A DNA stretch of 64,000 nt from Algorimicrobium sediminis (GTDB lineage: Bacteria; Bacteroidota; Bacteroidia; Flavobacteriales; Flavobacteriaceae), in contig NZ_JBHULS010000004.1 in the NCBI RefSeq assembly GCF_042684585.1, forward strand, positions 186,001 to 250,000, in the 5' to 3' direction. Under the pieces are notes generated by a model. The model was given only the letters and a program-made list of their open reading frames with translations, searched no databases and was not told the DNA's origin. A program made the position numbers and the translations under genes. The first letter of the stretch is position 1; each line of letters begins with the position of its first letter. Of the stretch, positions 53,851 to 62,106 are shown piece by piece.

Positions 53851-54036
53851 GCCTGCATTAGTTATTATTTTTGATAAACTCAACGCGAATTCTTTAAAAA
53901 GGGTGAGTTTAAGCTGTAAAAGCGCGCTGTTAATACTTATTTTATTAGTATTTGGACAGATTCTTGATCAGCTTGGTATCCCTAAACTTGTTTTAAGGAG
54001 TTTATACAAAACCATACTCTAGTGCAGGCTTTTTTT
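53851..54036 (+). ncRNA. ssrS: 6S RNA
   Basis: This is a 6S regulatory RNA candidate of about 179 nt (53851-54029) plus a T run. Its ends pair: GCCTGCATTAG (53851-53861) with CTAGTGCAGGC (54019-54029), with one wobble. Further in, ATAAACTC (53873-53880) pairs with GAGTTTAT (53998-54005), giving a long rod with internal bulges. An apical hairpin AATACT/AGTATT lies in the middle. This shape, the length and the position between zapA and rny fit 6S RNA, which binds RNA polymerase. TAAACTCA/TGAGTTTA offers an alternative local pairing, as expected for this class. Confidence 0.82.
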
Positions 54037-54058
54037 ATATAAATTAATTAACTAAAAA

Positions 54059-55630
54059 ATGGAGAATACAATAATTGTTGTAGGAGGAATATTATTAGGT
54101 GTTATTATCGGCTTTGTTGTTGCTAAAGTTTTAGAGCGCAACAATGCTTCGAAAGTCATAAAAAATGCTAAAAAAGCAGCTTCAGCTATACTCAAGGAAG
54201 CAAAAAGTGAAGGTGAGTCCATTAAAAAAGACAAAATACTTCAAGCTAAAGAAAAATTTATTGAACTAAAATCCGAGCATGAAAAAGTAATCATGTCACG
54301 CGATAAAAAGATTGCAGAAACAGAAAAACGGATCCGTGATAAGGAATCGCAAGTTTCGGGCGAGCTTTCAAAAAATAAAAAACTAAATAGCAGTTTAGAA
54401 GACAAAATTAAAGATTACAACTACCGCCTAGACGTTATAGAAAAGAAGCAAGAAGAAATAGACAAGCTTCATAAAAGCCAAATAGAGCAACTAGAGGTTA
54501 TTTCCAGCTTATCGGCAGAAGATGCCAAAAGCCAGTTGGTAGAGTCGCTAAAAGGAGAGGCAAAAAACGATGCGATGTCCTTTATACAAAGTACCTTGGA
54601 AGAGGCTAAATTTACAGCCCAACAAGAAGCGAAAAAAATTATTATAAATACCATTCAGCGCATTGGTACCGAAGAAGCAGTGGATAATTGTGTGTCTGTG
54701 TTTAATATAGAATCGGACGATGTGAAAGGACGTATTATTGGTAGAGAAGGCCGTAATATTCGTGCCATTGAAGCGGCAACAGGCGTAGAAATTATTGTAG
54801 ACGATACGCCCGAAGCCATTATTTTATCGTGTTTTGATTCGGTACGCCGCGAAATAGCCCGACTGTCATTACACAAACTAGTCACCGATGGCCGAATTCA
54901 TCCAGCTCGTATAGAAGAAGTGGTACAAAAAACAACCAAACAAATTGAGCAGGAAATAATTGAAGTGGGTAAACGCACAATTATAGATTTAGGTATACAT
55001 AATTTACACCCAGAATTAATTAAAATGGTAGGTAGAATGAAATACCGTTCGTCCTATGGGCAAAACCTGCTTCAACACTCCAGAGAGGTTGCCAAGTTAT
55101 GTGGTATTATGGCTGCCGAACTAGGATTAAATCCAAAAGCAGCCAAACGCGCTGGCTTATTACACGATATTGGTAAAGTGCCAGATGCGGAAGTAGACAT
55201 GGAAACACCACACGCCATTTTAGGTATGCAATGGGCTGAAAAATATGGCGAAAAGGATGATGTATGCAACGCCATTGGTGCACACCACGATGAAATTGAA
55301 ATGAAATCGTTGTTAGCACCAATTGTTCAGGTGTGCGATGCTATTTCGGGTGCAAGGCCAGGAGCAAGACGCCAAGTATTGGATAGCTATATTCAGCGTT
55401 TAAAAGATTTAGAGGATATTGCTTTCGGTTTTGGTGGTGTTAAAAAAGCCTATGCTATTCAGGCCGGTCGCGAATTACGTGTAATTGTAGAAAGTGAAAA
55501 AGTGGACGACCAAAAAGCAGCCGATTTATCGTTTAGTATTTCGCAAAAAATTCAAACAGATATGACGTATCCGGGGCAAGTAAAAGTAACTGTCATTCGG
55601 GAAACGCGTGCCGTTAATATTGCGAAATAA
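54059..55630 (+). CDS. rny: ribonuclease Y
   Basis: A 523-residue endoribonuclease that initiates mRNA decay. Domains in order: an N-terminal membrane anchor (TIIVVGGILLGVIIGFVVAKVL), a long coiled coil (residues 30-200), a KH RNA-binding domain (GRIIGREGRNIRAIEAATGVEIIVDDTPEAIILS, in parts, about 225-270), an HD domain with histidine-aspartate motif in GLLHDIGKV near residue 370, and the conserved C-terminal domain ending TVIRETRAVNIAK. The 6S RNA and zapA precede it and a terminator follows. Confidence 0.96.
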   Translation: MENTIIVVGGILLGVIIGFVVAKVLERNNASKVIKNAKKAASAILKEAKSEGESIKKDKILQAKEKFIELKSEHEKVIMSRDKKIAETEKRIRDKESQVSGELSKNKKLNSSLEDKIKDYNYRLDVIEKKQEEIDKLHKSQIEQLEVISSLSAEDAKSQLVESLKGEAKNDAMSFIQSTLEEAKFTAQQEAKKIIINTIQRIGTEEAVDNCVSVFNIESDDVKGRIIGREGRNIRAIEAATGVEIIVDDTPEAIILSCFDSVRREIARLSLHKLVTDGRIHPARIEEVVQKTTKQIEQEIIEVGKRTIIDLGIHNLHPELIKMVGRMKYRSSYGQNLLQHSREVAKLCGIMAAELGLNPKAAKRAGLLHDIGKVPDAEVDMETPHAILGMQWAEKYGEKDDVCNAIGAHHDEIEMKSLLAPIVQVCDAISGARPGARRQVLDSYIQRLKDLEDIAFGFGGVKKAYAIQAGRELRVIVESEKVDDQKAADLSFSISQKIQTDMTYPGQVKVTVIRETRAVNIAK

Positions 55631-55654
55631 ACATTATTGCTACTTATAAATACT

Positions 55655-55686
55655 AAAAGTCCTTTACCACACTAAAGGACTTTTTT
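55655..55686. terminator. bidirectional terminator overlapping the recombinase stop codon
   Basis: AAAAGTCCTTTA (55655-55666) pairs with TAAAGGACTTTT (55673-55684), with T runs on both sides. Its plus-strand T run overlaps the stop codon of the convergent recombinase gene (55685-55687). Confidence 0.9.
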
Positions 55687-56596
55687 ATTTTCTAGGATGG
55701 TAGGTTTGAATGGCTTTTTGGAGTTGTGTATTGTCTAAATGCACATAAATTTCTGTAGTTGTAATGCTTTCATGACCCAGCATAAGTTGAATGGCTCGTA
55801 AATTGGCGCCATTTTCTAGTAAATGTGTAGCAAATGAGTGCCTAAAGGTATGTGGTGAAATGGTTTTATTTAAATTTATTTTAACAGCTAATGCTTTAAT
55901 GATGGTAAAAATCATGGCACGTGTTAATTGTTTGCCGCGGTTGTTTAAAAATAAGGTGTCTTTGTAGTCTTTCTGAATCTTTATAGAGGGTCTTACTGTT
56001 TTTATATAATTGGTAATGTAGGTTTGTGTAACGGGACTAATAGGAACAAAACGCTCTTTATTGCCTTTTCCCGTAACTTTTATAAAGCCTTCTTTAAAAA
56101 ACAAATCCGATAGTTTTAACGCAATCAGTTCGCTAACACGCAAGCCGCAGCTATATAGTGTTTCAAGCATAGTGCGGTCGCGCTCACCTATTTGAACACC
56201 GTTGTAAAACTTATTTACATTTATGGCATTTATTAGTCTATCAATATCCTGAACACTTAAGGTATCGGGTAGTTTTCGGCCAATTTTGGGTGTTTCAATT
56301 AAATCTAAAGGATTGGTGCTTCGGTAGTTTTCAAATATTAGGTAATTAAAAAAGCTTCGAAGTCCTGAAATAATGCGGGATTGTGTTCTTGGGTTTACCG
56401 TTTTAGCCGTTTCGTAAATAAATTGAGCAACTACTTCAGTATCTATATTTACAGGGGACACGCTTAAGCTTTTAGCGTTTAAAAAATGAATCAATTTTTC
56501 TATGTCCAGTGTATAACCTGTTATGGTGTTCTCTGCCAAGCCACGTTCAATTTTTAAAAATAAACTAAAATCGGTTACTGCCTGTTCCCATGTCAT
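55685..56596 (-). CDS. xerD: site-specific tyrosine recombinase XerC/XerD
   Basis: A 303-residue tyrosine recombinase of the XerCD type, which resolves chromosome dimers at dif. The N-terminal core-binding domain (FSLFLKIERGLAENTITGYTLDIEKLIHF) is followed by the catalytic domain with arginine in SCGLRVSELIAL, lysine in TGKGNKERFVPI, HTFRHSFATHLLENGANLRAIQLMLGHESITTTEIYVHLD in parts (His-x-x-Arg, His, and nucleophile tyrosine). Length and motifs are normal and no integrative element or phage genes lie near it. XerC versus XerD cannot be told apart with certainty. Confidence 0.93.
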   Translation of the reverse strand: MTWEQAVTDFSLFLKIERGLAENTITGYTLDIEKLIHFLNAKSLSVSPVNIDTEVVAQFIYETAKTVNPRTQSRIISGLRSFFNYLIFENYRSTNPLDLIETPKIGRKLPDTLSVQDIDRLINAINVNKFYNGVQIGERDRTMLETLYSCGLRVSELIALKLSDLFFKEGFIKVTGKGNKERFVPISPVTQTYITNYIKTVRPSIKIQKDYKDTLFLNNRGKQLTRAMIFTIIKALAVKINLNKTISPHTFRHSFATHLLENGANLRAIQLMLGHESITTTEIYVHLDNTQLQKAIQTYHPRK

Positions 56597-56698
56597 TTTA
56601 CGTCCTGTTTAAATGTGTTAGCAAGATACAAAAAGTATGTTTCTCCAATACAACTGGCCTTTGCTATGCGCTTAAAAAATGTCATTCATCGGAATTTT

Positions 56699-56728
56699 TT
56701 GGTGGTTTAGGCATTTAAGTTATATTTG
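56699..56728 (+). promoter_or_regulatory. flavobacterial promoter of the first porin-fold gene
   Basis: TTG (56699-56701) and TATATTTG (56721-56728) are 19 bp apart, the best consensus match in the window. The start codon is 27 bp downstream. Confidence 0.85.
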
Positions 56729-56755
56729 CACCTATATTAATCTTAAATCATTATC

Positions 56756-57439
56756 ATGAAAAAATTATTATTTACTGCAGCAATTGCTGTAATTGGATTT
56801 ACGCAGGTGTCTGCGCAGGACTTTAGCTATGGGGTTAAAGCAGGTTTAAATATTGCAACTTTAAGCGGTGACGATATTGAAAACAACGATCCTAAATTAG
56901 GTTTGCATATTGGTGCTACTGGCGAGTATATGGTTACCGAAAAATTTGCTATTCAAGCGGACCTATTGTATTCTATGCAAGGTTTAAAGCAGTCAGGTTT
57001 CGAGGAAATTAATTTTAATGGCGAAACTAGCAGATTGGATTTAGAAAGCGATGTTAAGTTAAATTACATTAACCTACCAATAATGTTTAAGTATTACATT
57101 ACAAAAGGATTTAATGTAGAACTTGGTCCACAAGTAGGTTTTTTAGTTTCTGCTAAAGCCGACGTAGAGTTAAAGTCTACTTCGTCAATAACTGGTACAG
57201 AAACTATTAAAATAGATCAAGATATCAAGGACCAGACTAAAAGTGTAGATTTTGCCCTTGCCTTTGGTTTAGGTTATAAGTTTGATAGCGGTTTAAATTT
57301 AGGTGCTCGTTTTGCGGCTAGTTTAGGTAATGCTTTCGAAGACACTTCAAATTCAGGTTCTGGTGATACGGAGTTTGATGCAACTGGATCTGATGCGCGC
57401 AATGGCGTAATTTCATTTTCTGTAGGCTATATGTTCTAA
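56756..57439 (+). CDS. porin family outer-membrane beta-barrel protein, copy 1
   Basis: A 227-residue secreted protein (signal peptide MKKLLFTAAIAVIGFTQVSAQ). The body begins FSYGVKAGLNIATLSGDD and has repeated strands typical of the outer-membrane beta-barrel family (GLHIGATGEYMVTEKFAIQADLLYSMQGL, YINLPIMFKYYITKGFNVELGPQVGFLVSA), ending GVISFSVGYMF with a terminal phenylalanine. It is about half identical by eye to the next gene, a tandem paralogue. It has its own promoter and terminator, so the copies are separate units. Ligand unknown. Confidence 0.88.
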   Translation: MKKLLFTAAIAVIGFTQVSAQDFSYGVKAGLNIATLSGDDIENNDPKLGLHIGATGEYMVTEKFAIQADLLYSMQGLKQSGFEEINFNGETSRLDLESDVKLNYINLPIMFKYYITKGFNVELGPQVGFLVSAKADVELKSTSSITGTETIKIDQDIKDQTKSVDFALAFGLGYKFDSGLNLGARFAASLGNAFEDTSNSGSGDTEFDATGSDARNGVISFSVGYMF

Positions 57440-57461
57440 ACCAGAAAAATAAGACAGTTTT

Positions 57462-57498
57462 AAAAAACACCAAAATAATTATTTTGGTGTTTTTTTTG
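57462..57498 (+). terminator. terminator between the two porin-fold genes
   Basis: AAAAAACACCAAAAT (57462-57476) pairs with ATTTTGGTGTTTTTT (57481-57495) with a 4-nt loop and a T run. Confidence 0.9.
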
Positions 57499-57585
57499 CA
57501 CCTAATTTAAACTAACAAAATAGAAGAGCAGACCATTATACCACGTTACATGTACTTACATATAAGGTTAAAAACACTTTTTTAT

Positions 57586-57616
57586 TTGGTGATTTCCTTG
57601 CTTTCAACTACATTCG
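57586..57616 (+). promoter_or_regulatory. probable promoter of the second porin-fold gene
   Basis: TTG (57586-57588) and TACATTCG (57609-57616) are 20 bp apart; the -7 element has one mismatch to TAnnTTTG. Confidence 0.5.
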
Positions 57617-57647
57617 CCGGGCAAAATTAATTTAACAATTTTAACTT

Positions 57648-58322
57648 ATGAAAAAACTATTACTTTCCGCAGCCGTTGCTGTAATTGGATTTACACAAAT
57701 TTCGGCTCAAGATTTTAGCTTTGGAGCTAAAGCAGGTGCTAACTTTTCAACAGTAACTGGCGATGTAGATGATACCACAATGCGCGTAGGTTTACACGTA
57801 GGTGCGGTAGCAGAATACATGTTAAATGACAAAATGGCTTTACAAGCAGAACTTTTGTACTCTATGCAAGGCACAAAAAATGAGTACCAAGAAACCGAAT
57901 TAGTAGACAGCTTTTTAGAAACCTATAAAGATGAAGCGACTGTAAAGCTAGATTACATTAACATTCCTGTAATGTTTAAATACTATGTAACCGAAGGTTT
58001 AAGTGTTGAAGCTGGTCCTCAAGTAGGCTTTTTAATTTCTGCAAAATTAGATTTAGAAAGTACATATACTTACAATGATGAAGGTACTATTGTTACAGAA
58101 AGCTCTAAATTATCTGATTTTGATGTAAAAGACACCTTTAAAACGCTAGATTTTGGCTTAAACTTTGGTTTAGGTTACAAGCTTGATAACGGTTTAAACT
58201 TTGGTGCACGTTACAACCTAGGTTTAGCAAATACATCGGATAACAGCGATAACTTTCCTGGCGATCCAGATTTAGATACAAAAAACAGTGTTATTCAAGT
58301 ATCTGTAGGTTTTATGTTCTAA
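57648..58322 (+). CDS. porin family outer-membrane beta-barrel protein, copy 2
   Basis: A 224-residue paralogue of the preceding protein, with the signal peptide MKKLLLSAAVAVIGFTQISAQ and the same strand order: FSFGAKAGANFSTVTGDV, GLHVGAVAEYMLNDKMALQAELLYSMQGT, LDYINIPVMFKYYVTEGLSVEAGPQVGFLISA, GVQVSVGFMF-like end reading VIQVSVGFMF. The main differences are in the loops between strands. Tandem duplication with divergence of the surface loops is the likely origin. Confidence 0.88.
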   Translation: MKKLLLSAAVAVIGFTQISAQDFSFGAKAGANFSTVTGDVDDTTMRVGLHVGAVAEYMLNDKMALQAELLYSMQGTKNEYQETELVDSFLETYKDEATVKLDYINIPVMFKYYVTEGLSVEAGPQVGFLISAKLDLESTYTYNDEGTIVTESSKLSDFDVKDTFKTLDFGLNFGLGYKLDNGLNFGARYNLGLANTSDNSDNFPGDPDLDTKNSVIQVSVGFMF

Positions 58323-58343
58323 ACCACTTTACAAGACAGTGTG

Positions 58344-58372
58344 AAAACCGAAGCATCGCTTCGGTTTTTTTT
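58344..58372 (+). terminator. terminator after the second porin-fold gene
   Basis: AAAACCGAAGC (58344-58354) and GCTTCGG with T run (58358-58372) form a tight stem with a 3-nt loop. Confidence 0.88.
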
Positions 58373-58386
58373 ATACCTTTACTTTT

Positions 58387-58815
58387 ATGAAAAAACTGAT
58401 AATTATTAACGGACCCAATTTGAATCTTTTAGGAGTTCGCGAGCCTGACATTTATGGCAACTTATCGTTTACCGAGTTTTTGGATAACTTAAAACAGCGC
58501 TATCCCAACGTTACTATTACCCACTTCCAATCCAATATTGAAGGTGCTATAATTGATAAATTACAGGAAGTTGGTTTTTCATGGGATGGTATTATATTAA
58601 ATGCGGCAGCGTATACACACACCTCTGTAGGAATTGGCGATGCCGTAGCGGCCATAAAAACACCTGTGGTGGAAGTTCATATTTCCAATACCTTTAGCCG
58701 GGAAGATTTTAGACATCAATCCTTTATAGCGCCACATGCTAAAGGTGTTATAGTTGGTTTTGGTTTACAGAGTTACGAATTAGCGCTTCAGAGTTTTTTG
58801 GCGTCGCATGTTTAA
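58387..58815 (+). CDS. aroQ: type II 3-dehydroquinate dehydratase
   Basis: A 142-residue class II dehydroquinase, which removes water from 3-dehydroquinate in the shikimate pathway. Conserved pieces are INGPNLNLLGVREPDIYG (with the catalytic tyrosine near residue 23), FQSNIEGAIIDKLQ, NAAAYTHTSVGIGDA, VVEVHISNTFSREDFRHQSFI (catalytic histidine) and GVIVGFGLQSYELAL. The length matches the type II family. It is a single-gene unit directly after the porin-fold terminator. Confidence 0.95.
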   Translation: MKKLIIINGPNLNLLGVREPDIYGNLSFTEFLDNLKQRYPNVTITHFQSNIEGAIIDKLQEVGFSWDGIILNAAAYTHTSVGIGDAVAAIKTPVVEVHISNTFSREDFRHQSFIAPHAKGVIVGFGLQSYELALQSFLASHV

Positions 58816-58874
58816 AGAGATAAGGAAATACTAGTATAACACAATGTAACACGCACCTACTTTTGGTGTGAGCG

Positions 58875-58914
58875 AAAAAAGCACAATTTTTAAACTTAAA
58901 ATTGTGCTTTTTTT
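58875..58914. terminator. bidirectional terminator between aroQ and lpd
   Basis: AAAAAAGCACAATTTT (58875-58890) pairs with AAAATTGTGCTTTTTT (58898-58913) around a 7-nt loop, with T runs on both strands. Confidence 0.9.
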
Positions 58915-58983
58915 ATTTCGGTACTATCTCATTTTGTAGTACCGTCAAATTTGTTTATTGCGGGGTAAAACCTTCAAAATTTT

Positions 58984-60360
58984 TTATAAGTGTATTACTT
59001 CGCCGTAAGCATCTGCAACAGCTTCCATGACAGCTTCACTCATAGTTGGGTGTGGGTGTACAGCCTTTAATACCTCGTGTCCAGTAGTTTCAAGTTTTCT
59101 ACCTAAAACTGCTTCAGCAATCATATCTGTAACGCCTGCGCCAATCATGTGGCAGCCTAACCACTCGCCATATTTAGCATCAAAAATAACTTTTACGAAG
59201 CCTTCTTTGGTTCCTGCAGCACTCGCTTTTCCGGATGCGGAAAATGGGAATTTACCAACTTTAATATCCAAGCCTTGTTCTTTAGCTTGTTTTTCCGTTA
59301 AACCTACAGAGGCAATTTCTGGCGAAGCATAGGTACAGCCTGGTATATTACCGTAATCCAAAGCTTCTACATGTTGTCCAGCTATTTTTTCAACACACAA
59401 AATACCTTCAGCCGAAGCTACGTGAGCTAGAGCTTGTCCTGGGGTAACATCGCCAATGGCGTAGTAACCAGGAATGTTGGTTTGGTAGTAATCGTTTACT
59501 AAAATCTTATCACGATCTACTGCTATGCCTACATCTTCAAGACCAATATTTTCTATATTCGATTTAATACCCACAGCCGATAAAATAATATCTGCCTCCA
59601 TAGTCTCTTCACCTTTTTTGGTTTTTATGGTTGCTTTAACGCCAGTTCCAGAGGTATCTACCTGTGTCACTTCGGAAGAAGTCATTATTTTTATACCACT
59701 CTTTTTAAAAGAGCGCTCCAGTTGTTTAGAGACATCTTCGTCTTCAACAGGAACTATATTAGGAAGGTATTCTACAATGGTTACATCGGTACCCATGGCA
59801 TTATAAAAATAGGCAAACTCCACACCAATTGCTCCAGAGCCTACAACAATCATTTTTTTAGGTTGCTCTTTTAGGGTCATGGCTTCTCTATAACCAATAA
59901 CTTTTTTACCATCTTGTGGCAAGCTTGGTAATTCGCGCGACCGTGCTCCAGTGGCAATAATGATATGATCGGCACTGTACTCGGTACCATTAACATCTAC
60001 TTTCTTACCAGGTTTTAGTTTTCCAAAACCTTCAATAACATCAATCTTATTTTTTTTCATTAAAAACTTAACACCACCACTCATGCCTTCGGCAACGTTT
60101 CTCGAGCGTTTTACAACTGCGTTAAAGTCTTTATCGGCCTCTTTTACAGATAACCCATAATCTTCAGCATGTTTTAAATATTCAAAAACTTGAGCCGATT
60201 TTAAAAGGGCTTTGGTAGGAATACACCCCCAGTTTAAACAAACACCACCTAGGCTTTCTTTTTCAATTACAGCGGTTTTAAAACCTAATTGCGATGCTCT
60301 AATAGCAGTTACGTAACCTCCTGGGCCACTTCCAAGAACAATAATGTCGTATTTACTCAT
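58984..60360 (-). CDS. lpdA: dihydrolipoyl dehydrogenase (E3)
   Basis: A 458-residue flavoenzyme that reoxidises lipoamide in 2-oxoacid dehydrogenase complexes and glycine cleavage. The FAD site is IIVLGSGPGGYVTAIRASQLG, the redox-active pair is in GGVCLNWGCIPTKALL, the NAD site reads VVGSGAIGVEFAYFYNAMG, and the C-terminal HPHPTMSEAVMEA holds the catalytic histidine-glutamate pair. The ATG at 60360 (MSKYDIIVLG) is used in place of the upstream in-frame start at 60378. No E1 or E2 gene adjoins it. Confidence 0.95.
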   Translation of the reverse strand: MSKYDIIVLGSGPGGYVTAIRASQLGFKTAVIEKESLGGVCLNWGCIPTKALLKSAQVFEYLKHAEDYGLSVKEADKDFNAVVKRSRNVAEGMSGGVKFLMKKNKIDVIEGFGKLKPGKKVDVNGTEYSADHIIIATGARSRELPSLPQDGKKVIGYREAMTLKEQPKKMIVVGSGAIGVEFAYFYNAMGTDVTIVEYLPNIVPVEDEDVSKQLERSFKKSGIKIMTSSEVTQVDTSGTGVKATIKTKKGEETMEADIILSAVGIKSNIENIGLEDVGIAVDRDKILVNDYYQTNIPGYYAIGDVTPGQALAHVASAEGILCVEKIAGQHVEALDYGNIPGCTYASPEIASVGLTEKQAKEQGLDIKVGKFPFSASGKASAAGTKEGFVKVIFDAKYGEWLGCHMIGAGVTDMIAEAVLGRKLETTGHEVLKAVHPHPTMSEAVMEAVADAYGEVIHL

Positions 60361-60587
60361 TGTGTTTTTTTTAATCATTTTTTCGATGCTACGAATTTAC
60401 GAAATCGTATCCGATTATTAAATGATACTAGAAAATTTATTCCATACCACGGCAAACACCTACCAACCATATAAACAAGTTAATTAGACCTTGCTATTTT
60501 TAGCAAAAGCGAAAAGTAATACAAAAGAAAAGAATTGCTTTTAAATTAAAGCACTGTAGATTTTTAAAATATAGAAAGTAGCCTTTA

Positions 60588-61067
60588 TTAATTAGCAGGT
60601 ACAAATTTTAAAGCGACCCCATTAATACAATGGCGTTCGCCGGTAGTTTCCTTTGGGCCATCGTTAAAATAATGACCTAAATGGCCGCCACAATTTGCGC
60701 AATGTTCTTCATTTCTGGCATAACCTAATTTGTAATCGGTTCCAAAGGCCACGTTCCCCTCAATTGGTCTATCAAAACTTGGCCAACCTGTACCCGAATC
60801 AAATTTGTGTTCACTTTTAAACAAAGGGTGGTTACAAGCAGCGCAAACATACACACCTTCCTCAAAATTATCGTTTAACGGACTCGAAAATGGGCGTTCC
60901 GTTCCAGCCTCTCGCATAACGTGGTACTGTACTGCTGTTAATTCCTGTTTCCACTGGGTCTCTGTTTTTGTAATGGGAAAGCTTTTTTTAGCAACTTCTT
61001 TTTTTTGAGCAGCACCTGTGCAACTGGAAAACAAGGTAAATAAAAGCGTTATTGCTATGTATTTCAT
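60588..61067 (-). CDS. msrB: peptide-methionine (R)-S-oxide reductase MsrB, lipoprotein
   Basis: A 159-residue MsrB that repairs oxidised methionine. The lipoprotein signal MKYIAITLLFTLFSSC ends in a lipobox cysteine (16), so it acts in the periplasm, probably outer-membrane-bound. The two zinc-binding pairs CAAC and CANC, GTGWPSFDRPI, GGHLGHYFNDGP and the catalytic cysteine in RHCINGVALKF are all present. Its domain length is typical. It is divergent from the M48 peptidase gene. Confidence 0.94.
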   Translation of the reverse strand: MKYIAITLLFTLFSSCTGAAQKKEVAKKSFPITKTETQWKQELTAVQYHVMREAGTERPFSSPLNDNFEEGVYVCAACNHPLFKSEHKFDSGTGWPSFDRPIEGNVAFGTDYKLGYARNEEHCANCGGHLGHYFNDGPKETTGERHCINGVALKFVPAN

Positions 61068-61182
61068 TGTTTTTATTGTTTTGGTCGAATAATAATCAAA
61101 AAAATAACACAGGTTTTTAAATTTTCTACCAATGCTATACTTTTGTTATGTAAATAAAAACCGAACACGTTTAACGTTATTT

Positions 61183-61190
61183 TATTTTTG
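61183..61190 (+). promoter_or_regulatory. -7-like element of the M48 peptidase gene
   Basis: TATTTTTG matches TAnnTTTG, 28 bp before the start codon; no TTG is seen at the usual distance. Confidence 0.45.
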
Positions 61191-61218
61191 TATATTCCGT
61201 AATGAAAATTAATATCAA

Positions 61219-62049
61219 ATGACTTACAAACATTATTTATTAGGGCTTTCAGTTTTTATGTTGGCTGTGGCATGTTCTACCAATCCGTTTACTGGAAACC
61301 AAACAATGGCTCTGGTCTCTAACGATCAGTTGTTTCCTACCGCTTTTCAGCAATATAATCAGGTGCTTTCTGAAAATAAAGTCATTACAGGTACGCGCCA
61401 ATCGGAAATGATTAAACGTGTAGGACAGCGTATAGCTGTGGCAGCAGAACGCTGGTTAAAAGCAAACGGACACGCGGGTTATTTAGAGGATTACCGCTGG
61501 GAATACACCTTAATAGACTCCGAAATGGTGAATGCTTGGTGCATGCCTGGAGGTAAAATAGCTTTTTACACGGGTATTTTGCCCGTAGCAGAAAATGAAA
61601 CAGCCATTGCTGCCATTATGGGGCACGAGGTTGCGCATGCTTTAGCCAATCATGGTCAGCAACGTATGAGCGCCGCTTATATTCAGCAGGGAATAGCCTT
61701 GGCGGGAAATGCCTTAATTGAGGACGATAAAACCCGCGATATTTTTAATCAATCATACGGTATTGGTTCTCAAGTAGGCGTTATGCTGCCTTTTAGTCGC
61801 AGTCACGAAACAGAGGCCGATAAAATTGGCCTAATATTAATGGCTATAGCTGGATATAATCCAGAAGAAGCGCCAAATTTATGGAAACGTATGGATGCCA
61901 TAAGCGGTGGGCAAGCACCACCAGAATTTTTAAGTACGCATCCAGCAAATGCTTCTAGAATAAGCACGTTAACATCTTTAATACCAAAGGCTAAAGTGGA
62001 GGCACAAAAATTTGGTGTTACAGAATTTAGACCGCTAGGAAAATATTAA
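61219..62049 (+). CDS. M48 family metallopeptidase, lipoprotein
   Basis: A 276-residue peptidase of the M48B type (like periplasmic LoiP/YcaL). The signal MTYKHYLLGLSVFMLAVAC has a lipobox cysteine at 19. Catalytic HExxH is visible in MGHEVAHALANHG, followed by the third ligand in HETEADKIGLILMAIAGYNPEEAP. VNAWCMPGGKIAFYTGIL is also typical. It should degrade misfolded outer-membrane proteins in the periplasm. A hairpin with a T run stands immediately before the next gene's ATG. Confidence 0.93.
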   Translation: MTYKHYLLGLSVFMLAVACSTNPFTGNQTMALVSNDQLFPTAFQQYNQVLSENKVITGTRQSEMIKRVGQRIAVAAERWLKANGHAGYLEDYRWEYTLIDSEMVNAWCMPGGKIAFYTGILPVAENETAIAAIMGHEVAHALANHGQQRMSAAYIQQGIALAGNALIEDDKTRDIFNQSYGIGSQVGVMLPFSRSHETEADKIGLILMAIAGYNPEEAPNLWKRMDAISGGQAPPEFLSTHPANASRISTLTSLIPKAKVEAQKFGVTEFRPLGKY

Positions 62050-62078
62050 AGGTTTAAAATTATTTGTTTACTTTAGAC

Positions 62079-62106
62079 GCTGCTCCAAAAAGAGCAGCTT
62101 TTTTTT
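62079..62106 (+). terminator. terminator directly abutting the MFS start codon
   Basis: GCTGCTC (62079-62085) and GAGCAGC (62092-62098) with eight T form a strong hairpin after the M48 gene. The next base is the A of the ATG at 62107. Either the following gene has a very short leader, or its expression depends on read-through. Confidence 0.85.

Noticed and set aside
55685..56596. Tyrosine recombinase as a mark of an integrated element
   Set aside because: It has the length and motifs of chromosomal XerC/D and no attachment repeats or mobile genes flank it.
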